From positions 1 through 64,000 of the forward strand of contig JADJVS010000001.1 in assembly GCA_016710465.1 (NCBI GenBank): a stretch of DNA of 64,000 bases. The letters are read 5' to 3'. The stretch's first letter is position 1. The number at the start of each line of letters is the position of its first letter. The notes under the pieces were generated by a model. That model ran no database searches, was not told where the DNA came from, and saw only the letters and a list, made by a program, of their open reading frames with translations. Of this stretch, positions 1 through 7,468 are shown one piece after another. The stretch comes from Sulfuritalea sp. (GTDB lineage Bacteria > Pseudomonadota > Gammaproteobacteria > Burkholderiales > Rhodocyclaceae). The position numbers were made by a program, and so were the translations under genes.

Positions 1-130
1 GGCACCTCGATCTTGCTGCAGTCGACATGGATGCAAACGGTCTCGCCGAATTGGTCGCCGTCCTTGGGCCGGGCAGCTTCACCACTTGATTTCCTGCACC
101 GCGTCTATGTCCGCTCCTCCGCTGCCGTTT
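1..130 (-). other. Possible 5' end of an unidentified minus-strand gene, cut by the window edge
   Basis: Read on the minus strand, one frame encodes a stretch ending in QEIKW and a second frame continues EAARPKDGDQFGETVC followed by IHVDCSKIEV. A one-base shift joins the two. The composition looks coding, and the position fits a gene starting just downstream of the broken PHP gene. I do not recognise the family and the gene leaves the window. The whole first 1.3 kb shows the same indel pattern, so this may be poor sequence rather than a decayed gene. Confidence 0.25.
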
Positions 131-140
131 TCTGGCTATC

Positions 141-170
141 TCGTCGCCGTACCGCCAGCGCCGACTCTTC
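141..170 (-). repeat. GAGTCGGCGCTGG-type intergenic repeat, copy 1
   Basis: On the minus strand GAAGAGTCGGCGCTGGCGG then TACGGCGACGA. It lies just after the end of the PHP gene. Confidence 0.65.
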
Positions 171-196
171 TAAGTGCCGGCCCGATAACCCGGTAA

Positions 197-845
197 TTAC
201 GCGCCACGACAGGCCCCTGCCTTCACCGCGCGACGAAACCCGCCATGTCATGCACCGGCCGTGAAAACCTTGGTCAGCGGCCAACCGCGAGGGTCTTCGA
301 GTAATCGCTGCCGCCGCCCAGTGTCGGCAGGTCTGAGATGGCTGTCGTGCTGATCGCCAGGTCGTTGTCGCTTTCCGCATTGACGCCGCTGAAGGACCCA
401 CGGCGGTAAGGTCCTTCAAGTCCAGCAGTCCTTCCATCAGGCTCGCCAGCCCCACGTTGCGGAAGGGATGGGCCGGAGCTCAGATGCCGCCGAGGTCGTT
501 GATGCGCCTGATGACCTCTTCCAGCGGCAAATAGCTGTCGCGCCCCCAGATGTTCCAGCCATCGTCTCTCCACCCCGTAGGCCAACAGGTGCCCTGTCCG
601 TCGCAATCTCCACCCCCGCGCAGGATCAGATAGCCTCATCGCGACCGACCTGCTCCTCGGCGCGAAGCCTCGTAGGAATAGTGTTCGGTGATCACCGATC
701 CGTCGAGGCCCAGCGCCTTGGCGCGGCGTATCAGGTCCAGCGGTTCGAGCCAGTTGTCGTCAACGAATACTTCGTATGACAGTGGGCATCGATCCACACA
801 GGCTTGCGCCGCGCCTTCGCTGCTTACGGAGCTCGTACTCGAGGT
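197..845 (-). pseudogene. PHP-domain metal-dependent phosphoesterase, multiply frameshifted
   Basis: Translating the minus strand and hopping frames recovers a PHP-domain protein. The pieces in order are DAHCHTKYS, then DDNWLEPLDLIRRAKALGLDG, then ITEHYS, then GHLLAYGV, then a HPFR segment, then GGSDYS, and finally HDMAGFV followed by VKAGACRGA and a TAA stop at about 197. The His-rich DxHxHT and ITEH motifs are metal ligands of this superfamily. At least five single-base insertions or deletions are needed to join the pieces, for example between KYS and DDNW near 767. The 5' end abuts the acetyltransferase gene, so the two were probably co-transcribed at the distal end of the benzoyl-CoA reductase operon. 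Role in that operon is unknown. Sequencing error and genuine decay cannot be separated from the sequence alone. Confidence 0.6.
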
Positions 846-1275
846 TGATGCGCTTGGACGGCACGAACTTGTTGCGCGAGAAGAACTTCTCCAGCGCGAA
901 GTCGCTCCAGTTCACCAGGTGTAAACCTTCTTCACACCGGCGGCCTTCATGTTCATCGCGAACTGGTCGAGCATCTCGGCGGCGACGCCAAAATTGCGAA
1001 GTCCGGATGCACGCCCAGGGTATCGATGGTCGCGGTGCTGTCGGCAATGCCGAACTCGCCGAAGAACACGTAACCGATGATGGAAGCCGGCCACCTTGCC
1101 GTCGACTTCGCAGACGATGGAGGTGTTGATGTTGGCCGCGCGGTTGAGAATCCCGGCGATCTTGCGCTCGTAGTATTCCTGGCGCGCTCGCCGGGTGGCC
1201 AGGGGCATCGATGGCAACAATCGCGTCCAGGTCGCTCTGGCGCAGCACGCGTAGCACTCGTTTCTGATCAGGCAT
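831..1275 (-). pseudogene. GNAT-family N-acetyltransferase, multiply frameshifted
   Basis: The start at 1275 has an excellent GGAGG ribosome-binding site. The first frame gives MPDQKRVLRVLRQSDLDAIV, a typical GNAT beta1/alpha1 opening. A second frame gives RRARQEYYERKIAGIL and CEVDGKVAGF. After another shift come IGYVFFGEFGIADSTATIDTLGVHP and the acetyl-CoA loop region FGVAAEMLDQFAMNMKAAGVKK. A last shift gives LVNWSDFALEKFFSRNKFVPS. The pattern V.P..R..G.A is the GNAT motif A region, here with an indel in it (about 1000). Four or so indels occur in 450 bases. It lies directly after the small bzd-operon gene at 1324-1620, 48 bases away, and is probably part of the same transcript. Substrate unknown. 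Confidence 0.6.
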
Positions 1276-1323
1276 TTCTTTCCTCCTTTAACCTAGTTTG
1301 TAAAGGCGACGCCGGGGGCGCGC

Positions 1324-1620
1324 CTAATCCTCGAACAATTCATCGTCGGGGGCAGCATCCGCCGACTTGCGCACATAGACCGTGCCATAACTCATCCCCC
1401 ATTTCCTGGCCGGCGTCGAAACAGGTGTTGCAACCATCCCCTCGACCTTGTACTCCTCGACATGGACCTCGAAACCCATCGTCTGGTAGTTCTTGACGAT
1501 TTCCGAGAGCCTCGGCTCGCCGATCGTGGTCTGGCGCTTCCAGCCATCGCGGAGCAGGGCATCCTCCGGACTGACCGTCTTGGCCTGGGCGATCGGAATC
1601 ACGCGCTTGGTCGTTGCCAT
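1324..1620 (-). CDS. Conserved small protein of the benzoyl-CoA reductase operon, function unknown
   Basis: This 98-residue protein starts at ATG 1620, 14 bases downstream of the ferredoxin gene. It has no recognisable enzyme motif. Residues 20-65 (DALLRDGWKRQTTIGEPRL onward) are predicted to be mixed helix/strand, and the C-terminus is acidic (DELFED). There are no cysteine clusters, so it is unlikely to bind an iron-sulfur centre, and there is no signal peptide or membrane segment. Its place between the ferredoxin and the acetyltransferase suggests an accessory role in benzoyl-CoA reduction, but that is inference from position only. Codon use matches its neighbours and I see no disruption in it. 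Confidence 0.75.
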   Translation of the reverse strand: MATTKRVIPIAQAKTVSPEDALLRDGWKRQTTIGEPRLSEIVKNYQTMGFEVHVEEYKVEGMVATPVSTPARKWGMSYGTVYVRKSADAAPDDELFED

Positions 1621-1634
1621 GGGAATCACCCCGA

Positions 1635-1919
1635 TCACCACGAATGCTTGATGGCGCCCGGCGTGCAGGCGGTCATGCAGGGCAGGCTGGTGTAGCCAGC
1701 CGACGGCTTGCAGTCGGCACAATCGTAGGCCAGGGTGCGGCAATTCGGCTTCTTCACCCAGGTCACCTCGTCATCGTAGTCGTCGGTGATGGTCTCGAAC
1801 ATCGACTTCGGGCAGGCCGTCAGGCAGGCGTGACCGGCTGAGCACGAGATGCACTTGTCGGTGTCGATGCTGATGTAGTACTCACCCGAGCCGTCCTTGT
1901 ATCCGTAGTTGGCGATCAT
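1635..1919 (-). CDS. bzdM: Two-cluster [4Fe-4S] ferredoxin, electron donor to benzoyl-CoA reductase
   Basis: A 94-residue ferredoxin begins at ATG 1919. The first cysteine group is CISCSAGHACLTACP, a Cx2Cx5Cx3CP arrangement with an enlarged loop compared with the usual Cx2Cx2Cx3CP. The second is spread out, with Cys residues in NCRTLAYDCADC and LPCMTACTPGAI. Low-potential ferredoxins with unusual cysteine spacing are the established donors of benzoyl-CoA reductases, and in Azoarcus the bzdM gene follows bzdQ exactly as here. It therefore most likely delivers electrons to the BzdP/BzdQ ATPase module. No ferredoxin-reducing enzyme dedicated to it is seen next to it; the reductant source probably lies outside the window or is the PadEFGHI complex. 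Confidence 0.88.
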   Translation of the reverse strand: MIANYGYKDGSGEYYISIDTDKCISCSAGHACLTACPKSMFETITDDYDDEVTWVKKPNCRTLAYDCADCKPSAGYTSLPCMTACTPGAIKHSW

Positions 1920-1982
1920 TTCGGTTCCCTTATGGTCAGGTCGCATCGGTGGCCGGCGGTTGCCGGCCACCCCGTCAGGCTA

Positions 1983-2885
1983 TCAGGCCGCGGCTTTCTT
2001 CGATTGCAGGGTATAGCCGAACAGCGCCGCACCCAGGGCACCGGCGATCTGGCTGTCGATCTTGGTGTCCATCGCCTTGATACCCAGCAGCTTCTCGATG
2101 CGCTTGACCACGCCCGGATTCTTGGCGATGCCGCCGGTGATGAAGAAGCCTTCCTCGACGCCGATGCGCTCGAGCAGCGAAACCACGCGCTCGGCCATCG
2201 CCTGGCAGTAGGCCGCGATCACCTTGTTCTTGGTGTAGCCGGCCTTGAGCAGGCCCAGCGCCTCGGACTTGGCGAACACCACGCAGACCGACGACACGGC
2301 CTCGACATCGCTGTCGATGTCGAAGGAACGCGGGCCCAGTTCGGCGATCGGGATCTGCATCAGATCGGAGATGACTTCCATGCCGCGGCCGGTGCCGGCA
2401 GCGCACTTGTCGTTCATCAGGAAGTTGGTGACCTTGCCCTTGTCGTCGCAGTGGATGGCCTTGCAGTCCTGGCCGCCCATGTCTAGGATGGTGCGCACGC
2501 CGTTGCCACCCATGTAGTTGGCGCCGCGGGCATGGCAGGCGATCTCGGTGATGGCCTTGTGGGCGAAGGGCACGTTGACGCGACCGTAGCCGGTGCCGAC
2601 CACGAAGTGGATGTCTTCCAGCTTCATGCCGCACTTGTCCATCACGCCTTGCAAGGCGTTCTTCGCCGAGTCCGGTGAATTGTTGCCGGTGCGCATGCTG
2701 TTGAAGCCATAGAGCTCGCCATCAACCACCAGCACGGCCTGCGACGACACGGAACCGACGTCGATGCCGCAGGTAATGATTTTGGCCGTCTTCCAGTCCT
2801 TGGTCTCATCGATCCAGACGTTTTCCTGCCAGCGCCAGAATTCCTTCTTCTCGGGGAGCGTATCGGCTTTCACTTCTGCATTCAT
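1983..2885 (-). CDS. bzdQ: Benzoyl-CoA reductase, ATP-hydrolysing subunit BzdQ
   Basis: This 300-residue protein belongs to the BadF/BadG/BcrA/HgdC ASKHA ATPase family. It has the phosphate-1 loop CGIDVGSVSSQAVLV at about residues 38-52, the cluster motif DKCAAGTGRGMEV at about 158-170, which supplies one cysteine ligand to the [4Fe-4S] cluster shared with its partner, and ITGGIAKNPG near 250. The second conserved cysteine lies in SSVCVVFAKSE. It couples hydrolysis of two ATP to electron transfer toward the BzdN/BzdO active-site subunits. The roughly 300/270 residue pair of ATPase subunits fits the Azoarcus (Bzd) type better than the Thauera (Bcr) type, in which one ATPase subunit is about 436 residues. 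It follows bzdP by 18 bases. No defects seen. Confidence 0.92.
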   Translation of the reverse strand: MNAEVKADTLPEKKEFWRWQENVWIDETKDWKTAKIITCGIDVGSVSSQAVLVVDGELYGFNSMRTGNNSPDSAKNALQGVMDKCGMKLEDIHFVVGTGYGRVNVPFAHKAITEIACHARGANYMGGNGVRTILDMGGQDCKAIHCDDKGKVTNFLMNDKCAAGTGRGMEVISDLMQIPIAELGPRSFDIDSDVEAVSSVCVVFAKSEALGLLKAGYTKNKVIAAYCQAMAERVVSLLERIGVEEGFFITGGIAKNPGVVKRIEKLLGIKAMDTKIDSQIAGALGAALFGYTLQSKKAAA

Positions 2886-2903
2886 GTTTTCTCTCTCCTG
2901 GTA

Positions 2904-3714
2904 TCAGTGCTGACGTTCGGCGGCGATCAGGGCGCAACCCAGCGCGCTGATGTACTCGGGCATGTCGGGCAGGGACACGGCATCGACGCCCATCGCGGTC
3001 TTCAGTGACTGGACGAAGCCGGCGTTGTGCACCATGCCGCCGATCAGCACCACTTCACCTTCGATGCCGACGCGGCGCACCATGGCGCAGACGCGGCTGG
3101 CGACGGCATCGAGCACCGCCTTGGCGATGTCGTTCTTCGGCGTCGAGGAGTGGATCAGGGAGACCACTTCCGACTCGGCGAACACCGTGCATTGCGCGTT
3201 CATCGGGATCGACTTGTCCGACTTGAGGCTGGCCTCGCCGAATTCCTTCAGCGTCATCTGCAGGGCGCGGCTCATCGCCTCGGCGAAGGAGCCGGCGCCG
3301 GCGGCGCACTTCTCGTTGCCGGCGAAGTCAACCGCCTTGCCCTCGGCGTCGGTCTTCATGCCGCGACCTTCCTCGGCGCCGACGTCGACCACGGTGCGGC
3401 ACATCGGGAACATGTAGTTCGCTCCCTTGGCGCCGGCGGTCATTTCGGTGACGCCCTCGGTGGCGAAGGCGACCTGCTTTCGCCCGGCGCCGGTGGCGAA
3501 CACCGCCTTGACGTCTTCCCTCTTGAGGCCGGCGGCGGCCAGGGGCTTCGTTGAAGGCCTTGTCGGCCGCCACGTCCTGGTCCAGGTCGCCCGGCATCAT
3601 GATGTGCGACTTCTTGACGCCGTACTTCAGTTGCGGCGCGCCATCGACCTTCAGTTCCTCGACCAGCACAACCTTGATGCTGCGCGAGCCCATGTCAATT
3701 CCAGCGGTAATCAT
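2904..3714 (-). CDS. bzdP: Benzoyl-CoA reductase, ATP-hydrolysing subunit BzdP, one-base frameshift near 3550
   Basis: The second ASKHA ATPase subunit is split over two frames. The first frame from ATG 3714 gives the phosphate-1 loop AGIDMGSRSIKVVLVEE and runs through AADKAFNEA. The second frame continues with AAAGLKREDVKAVFATGAG and includes NEKCAAGAGSFAEAMSRAL, AQCTVFAESEV and IGGMVHNAGFV. Removing one C from the run at about 3550 restores a continuous protein of about 269 residues, the expected size. All cluster cysteines and nucleotide-binding motifs are intact on either side. Because every other reductase gene is intact, a sequencing or assembly error is the likelier cause; a true mutation would abolish anaerobic benzoate use. 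BzdP and BzdQ form the ATPase heterodimer with a bridging [4Fe-4S] cluster. Confidence 0.88.
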
Positions 3715-3741
3715 TCGTGATTCCTCCTGTAGATTCTCGTG

Positions 3742-5052
3742 TTAAGCGGCCTGGCGACGCAGACCGAGCTGTTCCATGAAGGCGTCGACGCGGGCCTGGG
3801 TACGCACTTCGTCGAACTCGCGCTCATCGCCCATGTTGCCTTCGAAGGTCATGATCGGCACGCCGGCCTTGGCGATGCCGCCGCGGTTTTCCATGATGCC
3901 CATCGACAGCCCTTCGCAGCCGCGATTCAGGTGCAGCATCACGCCATCGACCTGCCATTCCCTGACGATGCGCAGCATCATCTCGGTCTTCAGGCGCGGG
4001 TCGAAGAAGTGCTGCCACTGCGGCTTGGAGAGGTTCCAGTCGGCATAGAGACGGGCGATCTGCTCGCGGGTGTTCATCTCGATGCCCTTTTCCCAGGGCA
4101 GCGTACGCCCGCCCCAACTGCCGTCCGGCTTGTCTTCCCAGATGCCTTCGAGGGCAAAGGTGTAGAGCGAGCCGATCGACACCGCACCGTAAGTTTCGAG
4201 GTAGCGGAAGATCTTGAGGAAGGACCAGGGCGGCTGCGTGTCGGACATCATGCGCGCCTTCTCGTTGGGCACGGCGGCGATGCCGCGCGCGACGCGATCC
4301 TTGACTTCGTCGTAGAGCTCGTCGTAGAAGTCGGCGCACCACTGCGAGGACTTCGACAGCGTGGCCAGCACGTAGAGCGAGTACATCGTCTTCTCGTCCA
4401 GCGGCGCCGGCTTGGCCTTGTTCAGGGCGCAGATGTCGGCCCAGCGGCTGGTCGAACGCATTTCGTTCTTGACGGCCTTGAGGAACTTCTCGTCATCGAA
4501 CTTGCGACCGGTGCTCTTCTCGAGGAACTCGATGCCATCGAGCAACTGGTTGGTAACGTAATCCAGGCGGTCCTTGTTCATGTCCTTGTAGGGGCCGACG
4601 CCGACATCGACGTAGAACTGCGGCACCTGCTCGACCTTGGCGACGTGCTGGTACCACTTGGAGTGCGAGCAGCAGATCTGGGTCTGGAAAATGAAATCGG
4701 GCTTGGGGAACTTGCCGCCGTAGAGGTACTTGTCGAGGTGCATGCCACCCCAGTAGATGCGCATGTAGGAGCACAGGTCGCGGGCAAAGCCGACGGATTC
4801 GGCGGCGTCCATGCACTCCTTGGCGAACTTGCGGTCATGCGCCACGGCCGCCGCGTAGGGCTCGCCGGTCAGCGAATAGACATCGTCGCCGAGGCCGGCG
4901 GGAACCGCGTCCAGCGCCCAGGCCGAGCCGGACCAGCGCAGGCCGCCCTTTTCCTTGGCGGTGGCGTAGTTCTGGTAATACTGCTCGCGCAGTTGCTTGG
5001 CCTTGCCCCACAGCTTGAGGGACTCGGTCGGGTACTTGTTCGGTGCACTCAT
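3742..5052 (-). CDS. bzdO: Benzoyl-CoA reductase, substrate-reducing subunit BzdO
   Basis: This 436-residue protein belongs to the 2-hydroxyglutaryl-CoA dehydratase D-component (HgdB/FldB) family. It pairs with BzdN to bind benzoyl-CoA and two [4Fe-4S] clusters and to carry out the Birch-like two-electron ring reduction to cyclohexa-1,5-diene-1-carbonyl-CoA. Visible cysteine sites include the DLCSYMR segment near residue 95, the QICCSHSKWY segment near 125 and HLNRGCEGLSMG near 380. The length is intermediate between Thauera BcrB and Azoarcus BzdO. It starts 18 bases after bzdN and precedes bzdP by 27 bases, so the four reductase genes form one transcriptional unit in the order N-O-P-Q. Confidence 0.93.
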   Translation of the reverse strand: MSAPNKYPTESLKLWGKAKQLREQYYQNYATAKEKGGLRWSGSAWALDAVPAGLGDDVYSLTGEPYAAAVAHDRKFAKECMDAAESVGFARDLCSYMRIYWGGMHLDKYLYGGKFPKPDFIFQTQICCSHSKWYQHVAKVEQVPQFYVDVGVGPYKDMNKDRLDYVTNQLLDGIEFLEKSTGRKFDDEKFLKAVKNEMRSTSRWADICALNKAKPAPLDEKTMYSLYVLATLSKSSQWCADFYDELYDEVKDRVARGIAAVPNEKARMMSDTQPPWSFLKIFRYLETYGAVSIGSLYTFALEGIWEDKPDGSWGGRTLPWEKGIEMNTREQIARLYADWNLSKPQWQHFFDPRLKTEMMLRIVREWQVDGVMLHLNRGCEGLSMGIMENRGGIAKAGVPIMTFEGNMGDEREFDEVRTQARVDAFMEQLGLRRQAA

Positions 5053-5070
5053 CTATTTTCTCCCTTCAGA

Positions 5071-6210
5071 TCAGAACAGCTCTTCTTCGCTCAGCGTCTC
5101 GAGCATGGCTTCGACGCGGATACGGAAGGGGCCGATGGGGTTGGTGATGTCGAATTCGAGGAACAGGGTGGGGATGCCGTTCTTCTCCAGGTGCTCCTTG
5201 AGGTCCGGATAGTCACCCTCGTGCGGATCGCAGAACTTCTGCTGCAGGAAGATCGCGGCGCGCGCGTTGTAGTCCTTGGCCAGGCCCAGCACGTGGTCGA
5301 ACCGCGTGTGGCTGGGGTAGTCCTTGGTCGGGCAGGCCGGCCGGTCGCAGTAACGCTCGGCGATGCGCTTGATCGGGTCGGCATCCTTCTTCGACTCGTT
5401 CCAGAAGTAGCGGGTGCCCGAGCACTGGTCGTCGATGACGATGGTGGAACCCACCGATTCGACCATGGCCATGAAGGCGATGTCGTCGTTCTCGGAGCCG
5501 ATGGTCATGAAGCGCACGCCTTCCTTGCGGTCCATCTGGCGGGCCGGCAGGGCGGCGAGCACCTTCTTCAGTTGCGCGTTGTGCTCCTTCTTGTCCACGA
5601 ACTGGGCGGTAATCGAGGCATACAGGGCTTCGACGCCGGTGACCTTGGGGTTGGATTCCTTGCGGTAGTCGAAAAGCTGGCGCAGCAGGCGGCGGTTCTC
5701 GTCGATGGTGTCGGTGGCCTCGTGCAGCATGGCGTCCGTGAGTTCCTTGCCGGTCAGCGCGGAAAGGAAGGTGCGGAAGGCCTGGATTTCGGCGTAGTGG
5801 GCCTTGCGGGCATGCGGGCTTTGCACGTCGTTGGGCATGGGCACGTAGTAGTCCCACTTGACGCTGGGGACGTTGCTGCGCCAGGAACTGAAGGTCTGCC
5901 GGTACTGGATGCAGGACTGGGTCAGGGTGACGCCTTCGGCGTAGTCGAAGCGGCCGAGCAGGCCCTGGGCCAGGGAGTCGCGGCAGAAGGGACAGAACAT
6001 GCCGAAGATGTGCGGCTCGGTGACGTTCTGCGGTTCGTGGGCGCCGAGCACGCGCACCGGCAGCATGCCGGCGGCCATCAGCAGTTCTTCGGCGGTGTAG
6101 GTGCACATCGTGGCCACGACCTGGCCGCCGGTGCGAGCCTTCCAGTCGCGGGCGTAGTCATGACGCTTCTCATACCAGTCCTTGAACTGGTCGAATAATC
6201 CATCAGCCAT
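5071..6210 (-). CDS. bzdN: Benzoyl-CoA reductase, substrate-reducing subunit BzdN
   Basis: This 379-residue HgdB-family subunit is the first gene of the anaerobic benzoyl-CoA operon. I chose ATG 6210 because a GGAGGC ribosome-binding site lies just upstream; the frame is open further upstream but only as leader. Cysteine-bearing segments include VATMCTYTAEE near residue 37, MFCPFCRDS near 75 and QKFCDPHEG near 330, consistent with cluster and substrate binding. Together with BzdO it forms the catalytic half of the reductase. Expression is probably driven by the minus-strand promoter at 6321-6349 and controlled by the BzdR-like repressor encoded divergently. The genes for the later beta-oxidation-like steps (dienoyl-CoA hydratase, hydroxyacyl dehydrogenase, oxo-acyl hydrolase) are not in this window. 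Confidence 0.93.
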   Translation of the reverse strand: MADGLFDQFKDWYEKRHDYARDWKARTGGQVVATMCTYTAEELLMAAGMLPVRVLGAHEPQNVTEPHIFGMFCPFCRDSLAQGLLGRFDYAEGVTLTQSCIQYRQTFSSWRSNVPSVKWDYYVPMPNDVQSPHARKAHYAEIQAFRTFLSALTGKELTDAMLHEATDTIDENRRLLRQLFDYRKESNPKVTGVEALYASITAQFVDKKEHNAQLKKVLAALPARQMDRKEGVRFMTIGSENDDIAFMAMVESVGSTIVIDDQCSGTRYFWNESKKDADPIKRIAERYCDRPACPTKDYPSHTRFDHVLGLAKDYNARAAIFLQQKFCDPHEGDYPDLKEHLEKNGIPTLFLEFDITNPIGPFRIRVEAMLETLSEEELF

Positions 6211-6274
6211 TGCTGCCTCCTTTGTTGTCCATCCGCCGCGAGGATCGCCGCGAATCAATGCTTGGTGATAAGAG

Positions 6275-6290
6275 AGGAACTATTGTTCCT
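6275..6290. promoter_or_regulatory. Perfect 6-4-6 palindrome in the bzdN leader
   Basis: AGGAAC-TATT-GTTCCT is an exact inverted repeat located about 25-40 bases downstream of the predicted bzdN transcription start and about 65 bases upstream of the start codon. It could be an operator or a small mRNA hairpin. It does not contain the TGCA core of the other sites here. Confidence 0.5.
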
Positions 6291-6300
6291 TGCCTGAACC

Positions 6301-6308
6301 ATACTGCA
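6301..6308 (-). promoter_or_regulatory. TGCA-type candidate BzdR/BoxR operator 1
   Basis: The minus strand reads TGCAGTATGGTTC from 6308. Its first eight bases are the exact inverse of the 6358-6365 site. Azoarcus BzdR and BoxR are known to bind TGCA-containing repeats. Confidence 0.5.
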
Positions 6309-6320
6309 CAACTGCGACGA

Positions 6321-6349
6321 AGTATGGACATCGAAAACCACCCTGTCAA
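6321..6349 (-). promoter_or_regulatory. Predicted sigma-70 promoter of bzdNOPQM (PN)
   Basis: On the minus strand TTGACA (6349-6344) is followed by a 17-base spacer and CATACT (6326-6321), giving a start near 6314 and a leader of about 100 bases. The predicted start is flanked by two inverted TGCA sites, one at 6358-6365 (upstream, about -44 to -51) and one at 6301-6308 (about +6 to +13), a layout suited to repression by looping or bridging. No FNR-type box sits at the -41.5 position. Confidence 0.65.
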
Positions 6350-6357
6350 TAGCGTCA

Positions 6358-6371
6358 TGCAGTATTGTGCC
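6358..6371 (+). promoter_or_regulatory. TGCA-type candidate BzdR/BoxR operator 2
   Basis: The plus strand reads TGCAGTATTGTGCC, 13 of 14 bases identical to the site at 34679-34692 upstream of dctP. It lies just upstream of the predicted bzdN -35 element. Confidence 0.55.
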
Positions 6372-6459
6372 GCAGCGCCGCAATCGCTTTAACTTATTGA
6401 ATATTTGCTGTTTACAATGCTTTTGCGACTAAATAAGCATTTACTAAATTTAAAAACAG

Positions 6460-6473
6460 TTGACTTTTATCAA
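6460..6473 (+). promoter_or_regulatory. FNR/AcpR-type box overlapping the bzdR promoter
   Basis: TTGACTTTTATCAA matches the FNR consensus TTGAY-N4-RTCAA exactly. It overlaps the -35 hexamer of the predicted bzdR promoter and is centred near -29.5 of its start, a position that usually represses. It lies about 150 bases upstream of the bzdN start. Confidence 0.6.
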
Positions 6474-6489
6474 AAACATGCACTATAGT
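6460..6489 (+). promoter_or_regulatory. Predicted sigma-70 promoter of bzdR-boxCBA
   Basis: TTGACT (6460-6465), an 18-base spacer, and TATAGT (6484-6489). Start predicted near 6496. A TGCA site (6479-6492, TGCACTATAGTACC) overlaps the -10 element and another TGCA lies at 6504-6507, which suggests autoregulation. Confidence 0.65.
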
Positions 6490-6492
6490 ACC
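6479..6492 (+). promoter_or_regulatory. TGCA-type candidate BzdR/BoxR operator 3
   Basis: TGCACTATAGTACC covers the -10 element of the bzdR promoter and matches the 34679 site at 12 of 14 positions; the following CCTGT is shared as well. Confidence 0.5.
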
Positions 6493-6528
6493 TGTACCGT
6501 CGTTGCACTGCCAGCGAGGGACAAGCCA

Positions 6529-7431
6529 ATGGACACAAAGACCAAGGACGCCACCACCGCCAACCCGGCCCTCCACGACGAGGCCGCCAATGCCGAATTC
6601 ATCGCGGCGCTGGGCCATCGCGTGCGCGAGGCACGCGCCCGGCGCGGCATGTCGCGCAAGGCGCTGGCCTTGAGCTCGGCGGTCTCCGAGCGCTACCTGG
6701 CCCAGGTCGAGAGCGGCGAAACCAACCCCTCGATCATGGTGTTGCGCCATGTGGCCCACGCGCTCGGCGTCTCACTGCTGGAACTGATCGAGCCGCAACA
6801 GGGCTCCAGCGAATATCGCCTGATCGCACGCTTCCTGGAACAGCTCTCACCCAGCCGCATGGAAGAGGCCATGCTACGCCTGATGCGCGACTTCGGCAGC
6901 GAGGATGCCTCGCGTCGCCGCCGCATCGCCCTGGTGGGCCTGCGCGGCGCCGGCAAATCCACGCTCGGTCGCGCCTTGTCCGGCGAACTCGGCACTCCCT
7001 TCGTCGAGCTCAACGGCGCCATCGAGGCCGAAGCCGGCATGCCCCTCAACGAAATCTTCATGCTTTACGGCCAGCCCGGCTTCCGCCGCCTGGAGCGCCG
7101 CTGCCTGGAAAGCATCGTCGCCCGGCACGAGGCCGCCGTGATCACCGTCGGCGGCGGCATCGTCTCCGAAGCCGAGACCTTCAATCTGCTGCTGATGAAC
7201 TGCTACACGGTCTGGGTCAAGGCCAGCCCGGAAGAACACATGTCGCGCGTCGTCGCCCAGGGCGACCTGCGGCCGATGGAAGGCAGCGCCGAAGCCATGG
7301 AAGACATGCGCCGCATCCTCGTTGCCCGCGAATCACTGTACAGCAAGGCCGATTTCACGCTGGATACCACCGGCCGTACGCCGGAGGAATGCCTCAAGCA
7401 ATTGCGTCAAACCGTCACCCCCGCCCCCTGA
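6529..7431 (+). CDS. bzdR: BzdR/BoxR-family transcriptional regulator (XRE-type HTH fused to shikimate-kinase-like domain)
   Basis: ATG 6529 follows a GAGGG ribosome-binding site and gives 300 residues, close to the family's usual length. An XRE-type helix-turn-helix occupies about residues 25-85 (SRKALALSSAVSERYLAQVE then GETNPSI). After a linker, residues from about 130 to 295 resemble shikimate kinase, with a P-loop GLRGAGKST near 137-145 and the motif VGGGIVSEAE. In this family the kinase-like domain binds benzoyl-CoA, which releases repression. The gene sits divergently to bzdN and codirectionally with boxCBA, 37 bases before boxC. Whether it is the anaerobic (BzdR) or aerobic (BoxR) paralogue cannot be decided here; one protein may control both sides of the intergenic region. 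BzdR is used as a label only. Confidence 0.88.
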   Translation: MDTKTKDATTANPALHDEAANAEFIAALGHRVREARARRGMSRKALALSSAVSERYLAQVESGETNPSIMVLRHVAHALGVSLLELIEPQQGSSEYRLIARFLEQLSPSRMEEAMLRLMRDFGSEDASRRRRIALVGLRGAGKSTLGRALSGELGTPFVELNGAIEAEAGMPLNEIFMLYGQPGFRRLERRCLESIVARHEAAVITVGGGIVSEAETFNLLLMNCYTVWVKASPEEHMSRVVAQGDLRPMEGSAEAMEDMRRILVARESLYSKADFTLDTTGRTPEECLKQLRQTVTPAP

Positions 7432-7468
7432 AACTTACCAACACAGAGAAACCACAACGGAGAACCCC

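Noticed and set aside
3739..6198. An 819-residue open frame on the plus strand across bzdO and bzdN
   Set aside because: It is the antisense shadow of two well-supported reductase genes; the high GC third position keeps the frame open and its translation (repeated H, G, L, V, A) has no family features.
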